Positions 58,745 through 64,000 of a stretch of 64,000 nt of DNA are shown one piece after another. The position numbers were made by a program, and so were the translations under genes. Under the pieces are notes generated by a model. The model was not told where the DNA came from and searched no databases. It was given only the letters and a program-made list of their open reading frames with translations. The stretch's first letter is position 1; each line of letters starts with the position of its first letter. Location: assembly GCA_027886185.1 (NCBI GenBank), contig WOAB01000864.1, positions 1-64,000 of the forward strand. Reading direction: 5' to 3'. This stretch comes from Rheum nobile (taxonomy: Eukaryota > Streptophyta > Magnoliopsida > Caryophyllales > Polygonaceae).

Positions 58745-59372
58745 TGTTGGGCCATGATTTTAGTGGGCCTTCAGAAGAGGCGGCCCAATACGCGAAGACA
58801 CGTCTTGACGATGAAGCGACCAGGCGACGAAACAACCAGACGACAAAGAGACCAAAATCAAACGATGGGAGCCAAGGACAAGACAGCGCCATGATCGGAA
58901 GCGTTACAAAAATGTTCAGATCCCATTCAACGGCTACGAGCCTGCAAGATCAAAGTCATAAATGTCATAAGATTATGGCATATCCACCAATTAAAGTCGA
59001 CCAGCAAAGATCATGGATGATTAAATGCCCGAATTTTCCTAGAGATTGAATGTATATAAAGGGTTCTCTGAAGATCATTGAAAAGGACAAGTACGCTCGA
59101 ACATAATACAATCAACAACATTTTTCACTCTATATTCAACCAAGTTCATTGGTTCAGAATCGTTGTTCTAGCATTTAGACGTCCGACAACCCTTACCTTT
59201 GGTTCGATTGACCCCCTACTCGAAGGGGACAAGCCAATTTCTACGTTATTTCTAGTTCATTACATTCCATTTTGTATTTGATTCGGATTATCTAGATATC
59301 ATCGATCTAATTGTTGTCTAGTTGCCCTTCTTTAAGCGATTCAGGTCGGTTCGATCTTTTTCGCCCAAAACA
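58745..59372 (+). repeat. E5 3' LTR
   Basis: 628 bp, TATA box at 59053-59060, followed by CCTAC. Confidence 0.9.
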
Positions 59373-59940
59373 CCTACTAATGAATATTCCTATTCTGATC
59401 TTATGTATATAGATAGGTCAACTAGCCCTGAAAATATTTACCATTAAACAATAAAGAAACCATCAAGATTCAATCTAACGGCAACAGTAAGCATAGGAAT
59501 TAAGTAGGATACATGCAATACTTAACAACTAGTCAGTACTCGACATGTAATCAATTCTCTTCACAATAAACATTCACAACTAGTTCTTGTAAATCGTGGT
59601 TGCTATACAGGATAAGAGATTTCAACTAGAAATATCCAAACCCTAGCAAAAGAAAATCACTAATATCAACTAGATGATCAGGCTAGTCAAATCAGCAAGA
59701 ATCAATGGGATGAAGCACAAAGAGAATCAATATAAACAAAGGAAAGGAAATAGAGTTATAATCTCACAACCAAGTACAAACAAAAGCTTCAATCGTCAGA
59801 CTAAGCAATGGTTGCTTAGTTCTTCATAGTCTTCAAAGCATAAAACTCTAAGGGAAAATAATGAACGATAAAGTCTGATAATGAAAAGGCTGCTAACAAA
59901 GAGAGGTAAATAACCTAGAGTCCAATGGACTAACAAGAAC
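59373..59940 (-). repeat. Dispersed repeat R, 5' half
   Basis: Reverse-complement match to about 15430-15965. Its outer end near 59940 abuts the LRR kinase exon. Confidence 0.6.
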
Positions 59941-61470
59941 TATCCCACTCGAATTTTCCAACTTGAAAAACCTTCAGGAACTTCGCTTGGATAGGAATAA
60001 GCTTCAGGGTACCATTCCAGGTGGCAATGGCACTGAGAAGTCGAATACTCATGAAACGTAAGTATGGTGTTTGTAAGACATCAGGAACTCTTAATCTCTT
60101 GAGCTTTTCAGTTGTTCATGTATGTACTACTAGTACTAAGATTGGAGAGTGAACCATCTTTGTTTCTTTTTAACTTCAACTCTCATTATCAAAATCTGGT
60201 CCTGAAAACCCCCTTTGTATGAGTTATGCTTATCAGTTGTAAATGTTAGTCCTGTTGGTGGTCCAAATATTATTTAGTTACGTCAAGAGTTGATGATCCT
60301 ATTGCTCATGTGATTTACTACTTTGCCTTGCTGTTTTAAATAACTACATAATCAGTACAAAAAGAATATAACCTTTTGGGTTTCAAAGTTTAATCTTCTT
60401 TTCAGTAGCTATGCTTGGGATTGCTTGCTTCCTCACAAGTGAGTGTTGGTATGTTTAGGTACTCTTCCTTAGGAAATGTCGTTGGCCTTTGTCGTTTGCC
60501 TAAGCTAAAAGATGCAGACTTCTTCACCACCAGTGAAAATCCGTCCAATGGCTTATACCCCCAAAAACAGGCCCCAGGAGGATGGAGCTAAGCATCCCAG
60601 GAACTCAAAACCAACATGGATTTTAGCAGTAGAAATAGGGACTGGAATCATGGTAGGAGCCTTCTTTTTCACCTTTAATCTAACTGCAGTCAAGAGGTGC
60701 AATAGTAGCAAATCAGCAATTATAATCCCTTGGAAGAAATCAGCGAGTGACAAGGATCGTTTAGCTGTATACATAGGTAAAAATCTTTTTTTTTTATATC
60801 ATGTTAAAAAATCCCACCTTATTGATTGCTATGGATTAATCTGATGGTCTTGGTGAACAGATTAATCCATAGCAGGACTCTAATTCCGTGTACCTCACGG
60901 AAGACTTTTCACCGAAGGTATGAAACATAAGCAGGGCTTTATTCTAATGAATGTCACTGAAAGAACCCAGTATTGGAACTGATTTTGCCTCCACAGCTGG
61001 TTGATTTCGAGAGCTGGAAGACCGTTCTAGCTAGACCCGAGAAAAACTTGAGCGGTGGTGCTATCAGCGTTGCATCGAATTTCAGTGAAGAACATACACC
61101 AGACTTGAAAGAAAACGTATATGCTTTCAGCGTGCTAGTACTGGAGATAATCAGTGGGAGGCCTCCACACACTAAGGATCATGGATCCTTGGTAGATTGG
61201 GTTAGTTGATTGTTTCTCACCCTTTTAACCAACTTTTGTTCTTTTTGCAAATGTTTTTGAGTGATTGATGATTGGTTGTTGTGGCCCTTGACTGACTACT
61301 AGGCAAGAGACTACCTTGAGCTGCCGGAGGCGATGTCTTATGTGGTGGATCCGCAGCTGAAGCATTTCGAGTACGAGGATCTGAAGACGCTGTGTGAGGT
61401 GGCAAGTTGTTGTGTCGAGCCTGATGCCATCAAGAGACTGCAGATTGATGAGGTAGCATTCGCTGAAGTA
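59941..61470 (+). pseudogene. LRR receptor-like kinase gene, decayed
   Basis: Exon pieces of a plant LRR receptor-like kinase of the At1g63430/At5g41180 type (recalled likeness). An LRR unit NLKNLQELRLDRNKLQGTIP is at 59960-60020, with donor GTAAGT at 60059. Next come SSLGNVVGLCRLPKLKDADF from about 60461, a frameshift, a membrane segment (about 60605-60690), and IIIPWKKSASDKDRLAVYI with donor GTAAAA at 60777. The kinase N-lobe and catalytic-loop exon is missing. A short SNSVYLTEDFSPK exon end is at 60915, then LVDFESWKTVLARPEKN (from 60999) to SGRPPHTKDHGSLVDW (61200), and AREYLELPEAMSYVVDP to LKTLCEVASC (from 61303). The 5' part is cut by repeat R. It cannot encode an active kinase. Confidence 0.75.
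60829..60872. repeat. 15-bp perfect inverted repeat at the missing kinase exon
   Basis: CTATGGATTAATCTG at 60829-60843 and its exact complement at 60858-60872, with a 14-bp loop, lie where the kinase N-lobe exon should be. It may be a repair scar. Confidence 0.8.
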
Positions 61471-61719
61471 GAAGGTCCTTGTGACATGGAGTTTGTTTAT
61501 GGAAGTCTAAAATGCAGTTTTTTGGAATTTATGAACAAAAATGTTATGAATTAGTTATTAGTTATGGAATTATGTTTATGTTAGAGGTCCATGGGTGAGT
61601 ATTTAAATGTTGAAGTTGTTTTTGATTAAATTACGGAGGATGAAAGAATATTGTAATATTTGAATTGAATTTTATGGAATATTTGGATATAATGGAACAC
61701 ATTGAGCAGGATGAGAACA
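61471..61719. other. No recognised feature
   Basis: AT-rich DNA following the kinase remnant. The frame reading on to 61554 has no family resemblance. Confidence 0.35.
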
Positions 61720-62198
61720 ACAGTTTTGTCGTTGCAAAAGGTGATTGACCATGATTGATTGCAACAATACTACTTGTTATAGCATTTGATTTATTGCAAT
61801 GACAGATTTCGTTACAATAGATCGTGAGTATCACATGCAATAGACCCTAATTTATCGCAACGATATATGTCATTGCAATAGATTAAGATCTTTTGCAACG
61901 ACAATAGTCGTTGCAATAGATTAAGATCTTTTGCAACGACTATTGTTGTTGCAATAGATTGTCATCTATCTTACGGAAGAAATTATATTTTGCAACGACA
62001 TATATTCTGCAACAACTAATGTCGTTGCTAAAAAAGGTATTTTTTACAACGAAAACTGTCGTTGCAAATTCTATCGCTACGGACTTACCCGCAACGACAA
62101 TGCAACGACATTTGCCGTTGCAAAAAATACCTATTGCAACGACTACGTATTTTTTGCAACGATTTGAGTCGTTGCTAAAAACGGTTTTTCTTGTAGTG
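61720..62198. mobile_element. CACTA-type transposon end with GCAACGAC subterminal repeats
   Basis: The right end is TTTTTCTTGTAGTG (to 62198), the complement of CACTACAAGAAAAA, a standard CACTA terminus. Over the preceding 470 bp TTGCAACGAC or its complement GTCGTTGCAA recurs more than ten times in both orientations. The left terminus was not found. Confidence 0.65.
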
Positions 62199-62379
62199 TA
62201 GAACAAGAAAAAAAAGGGAAACCTAACACCCTGTCACAAACATATCAAGAACAACAAAAGAATTATAATATGCATAACACTATTTCGTGCTCTTTTTTAC
62301 TTTCTCTACTGGTAGTGATAAATTTTTTTATATGCTCGTGGCCTGCCCTGTCTTAGTGATGCGCCCCTGCCCATCATGA

Positions 62380-62486
62380 CTGCTATAGAGGAAGAGGAAG
62401 CTATGAGCATTCGCTCAGAAGGGCCAATAACACGAGCGTGTGCCAAAGCAATTGCCGACGCGACACAATCAATGGTTGCCCGCGTC
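62380..62486 (+). pseudogene. Retroelement polyprotein tail (GPITRA.AK motif)
   Basis: One frame reads EEEEAMSIRSEGPITRACAK. The GPITRARAK type motif occurs in plant gypsy/copia polyproteins. It lies just before the TGTAATATCCCG that probably starts an LTR. Short, so uncertain. Confidence 0.35.
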
Positions 62487-64000
62487 TGTAATATCCCGTA
62501 TATTTGTACGAATAAATTTCGAATTTTTCTTAAGCCATATTGCTAGTCAGATTAATTTTGAAGAGATACCAACATTCTGTGTAATGTTTGGCTTCTGTAA
62601 TATTTTTCTAAGCAATATAAAATACAGTTAACATATTTTTGGGTTAAATGATCGTTCGTGTACAAATATATTTAACCCGGGGTTAAGTAAAATTTACCAC
62701 TTAAGGTAAATAAGGGCAAAGTGGGAATTCGGCCCATGCCTTAGCCAAAAATCAGCAAACATTTCAGCAACTTGCAAGCCAACTTGAGGCAGCTGGTAAC
62801 TAGCTTGGATGACTCATCGGGGCTACTTGGCCTAGCTTGGACACCTCTTGGTATACTTGTCTTCCGATTAGTCTTCATGGTTTGCCAATAAATGAAGAGA
62901 CGAAGTCGTGGGAGAAGCCAGAAGTCGGCTCCTCACCATATTCTTCTGTCAAAAGCCTAGAAATTCAGCATCTGGCAAGCATTTTGGCACGGCTGGCAAA
63001 CTAGCTTAGGTGACTCACCGGGGCTATTGGCCTAGCTGGTACACCTCATGGGGTACGTGTCTTCAGGGTGGTCTTCGTGGTTTGCCTATAAAAGGATAGG
63101 AGAAGTTGTGGGAGAAGCCAGAAGATAGCTCCTCACCACCTTTTTACTGTCAAAAACCCAGAAATCAGCTTCTGAGCTGAACTTTGAGCCTCGTTTGTGG
63201 ACGATTCTGTCATTCGTTCGAGCAGATAGAAGTTGCATCTTGAAGGTGAGGTATAGCTTAAAAGGGTGAGAAGATCAGCCAAGATCGGTTCAAAGTGGAA
63301 GTCGATCAAAAGTTGGTAAGAAAACCCTTGAAGCTCACTGTTTTCACCTTTGGATTTCGTGACTTTTGGTGAACTTTGAACCCGATTTGCGTGGTCATCT
63401 CGACCTTGTTTCGATCCGTTTTCAGGAGGTTCTTAGAGCTTGTTGGTAGCTTAAGAGGGTGGTAGACTCGAACCAAGAAGAATCGAAGCCTAAAGGGATC
63501 GATTTGGGTGAGTTTCCCTCGTTGTCGCTCTCGAATTCTTGCCTTTGTTCGTGCACCGCACCCGCGGCAGCTTGTGCCGAATGTGTGTTTTGGGTGTTTT
63601 GAGCATGGATCGAAGCTTGGTTCCTTGATTCGTTTCGTATTCCTTTAGATTCATATATATAGATATTGAATCTAATTTAGGGTCTTGTTATGGGTCGTTC
63701 CATATGGATTTATTATCCAGGATCTGTTCCTGTTCCAGGCTCGGAAACCCTTTAATTCTAAACGTGCGAAGCTTTCGTCGGATCTAAGGCAAGTGGCGGT
63801 TCGCTCTTGCTTATCATTCCATATTTCCATTAATTATCAATTGCTTAATTGTTAATTAATTTGGATTGATCATTGTTCATGTCTGGGAATAGTTTTATGA
63901 AACTATCTTTGGAAATTAAAATGGATATTATAATAGGTTGTATATCTGCTAGAACAACGCTATTATATATATATACCTAGATTGAAATATATCTATGATG
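62487..64000 (+). mobile_element. Probable long gypsy (Tekay-like) LTR, open at the window edge
   Basis: Starts TGTAATATCCCG, a start like that of Tekay/Del LTRs. It contains a duplicated segment of about 210 bp and a TATA box (CTATAAAAGG at about 63085), with no coding frame. The rest lies outside the window, so the 3' LTR end and element type cannot be checked. Confidence 0.42.
62752..63171 (+). repeat. Tandem duplication of about 210 bp in the LTR promoter region
   Basis: Two diverged units (about 62752-62961 and 62962-63171) share CTAGCTT.GTGACTCACCGGGGCT, TCTTC.TGGTTTGCC and GTGGGAGAAGCCAGAAG. Only the second keeps an intact TATAAAAGG; the first reads AATAAATGAAG. Confidence 0.65.

Larger units (their letters stand above)
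50845..59372 (+). mobile_element. E5: full-length Tat/Retand-type gypsy element with defective pol
   Basis: Two 628-bp LTRs (50845-51472 and 58745-59372) and the 5-bp target duplication CCTAC (50840-50844 and 59373-59377) define an 8528-bp insertion into repeat R. Primer site at 51476-51492. Gag, protease, RT, RNase H and part of integrase are on the plus strand, and the antisense aORF on the minus strand. A purine-rich CCTTGGGGCAAT precedes the 3' LTR. The integrase core is deleted and the RT motif mutated, so the copy is not autonomous. Confidence 0.92.

Noticed and set aside
60512..60844. 110-codon frame as a separate small membrane protein
   Set aside because: It is the transmembrane exon of the decayed LRR kinase read past its splice donor, with a frameshifted N-part.
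61940..62206. Frames on both strands in the GCAACGAC array
   Set aside because: Repeat-derived.
1..64000. CRISPR arrays, bacterial operons, tRNA genes
   Set aside because: None seen; tRNA-like matches are only retroelement primer sites.

Overview
This window is repeat-dominated nuclear DNA from a flowering plant, probably a eudicot, although the species cannot be named from the sequence. The evidence is spliced plant-type fragments (an LRR receptor-like kinase and an SnRK2-like kinase), Ty3/gypsy elements of the Tat/Retand type, Ty1/copia remains, CACTA ends, a Cassandra TRIM and an endogenous plant pararetrovirus. I see no intact host gene. Almost everything is transposable-element or viral DNA in nested layers.

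1-11987: a rearranged cluster of an endogenous caulimovirid, closest in layout to florendoviruses/petuviruses. It has four near-identical segments in alternating orientation: PR-RT (-), CP-PR-RT-RNase H (+), PR-RT-RNase H followed by a small ORF, ORF2, intergenic promoter/leader, tRNA-Met primer site and the ORF1 start (-), and MP-CP (+). Large direct and inverted repeats result. Every ORF1 piece is truncated or chimeric.

12-20 kb: a decayed copia gag-PR-INT fragment, a copia-type LTR, a dispersed LTR-like repeat (R), and a non-autonomous CACTA element (16248-18227). The CACTA element holds a captured SnRK2-like kinase fragment and a Cassandra TRIM with 5S-rRNA-derived LTRs. Beyond it lie a copia RNase H tail and a GGACCG-rich MITE-like repeat.

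21-59 kb: five Tat/Retand-type gypsy elements or fragments. These are E1 (-, 21150-30321), E2 (+, 30992-38117, target duplication CAAAT), E3 (+, 39190-43484, truncated), E4 (-, 43574-48143, fragment) and E5 (+, 50845-59372, target duplication CCTAC). About 7 kb (36486-43484) is duplicated at 48144-55140. E1, E2, E4 and E5 carry between integrase and 3' LTR a spliced gene on the opposite strand (aORF). It combines a domain resembling 'putative gypsy type transposon' (Transposase_28) with a C-terminal coiled coil. Just beyond its 3' end sits a conserved GC-rich inverted repeat. The gag-pol frames are all broken and most reverse transcriptases have lost the catalytic YIDD.

59.4-64 kb: the other half of repeat R, a decayed LRR receptor-like kinase gene lacking the kinase N-lobe exon, a CACTA end with GCAACGAC subterminal repeats, and what looks like a long Tekay-type LTR running off the window.
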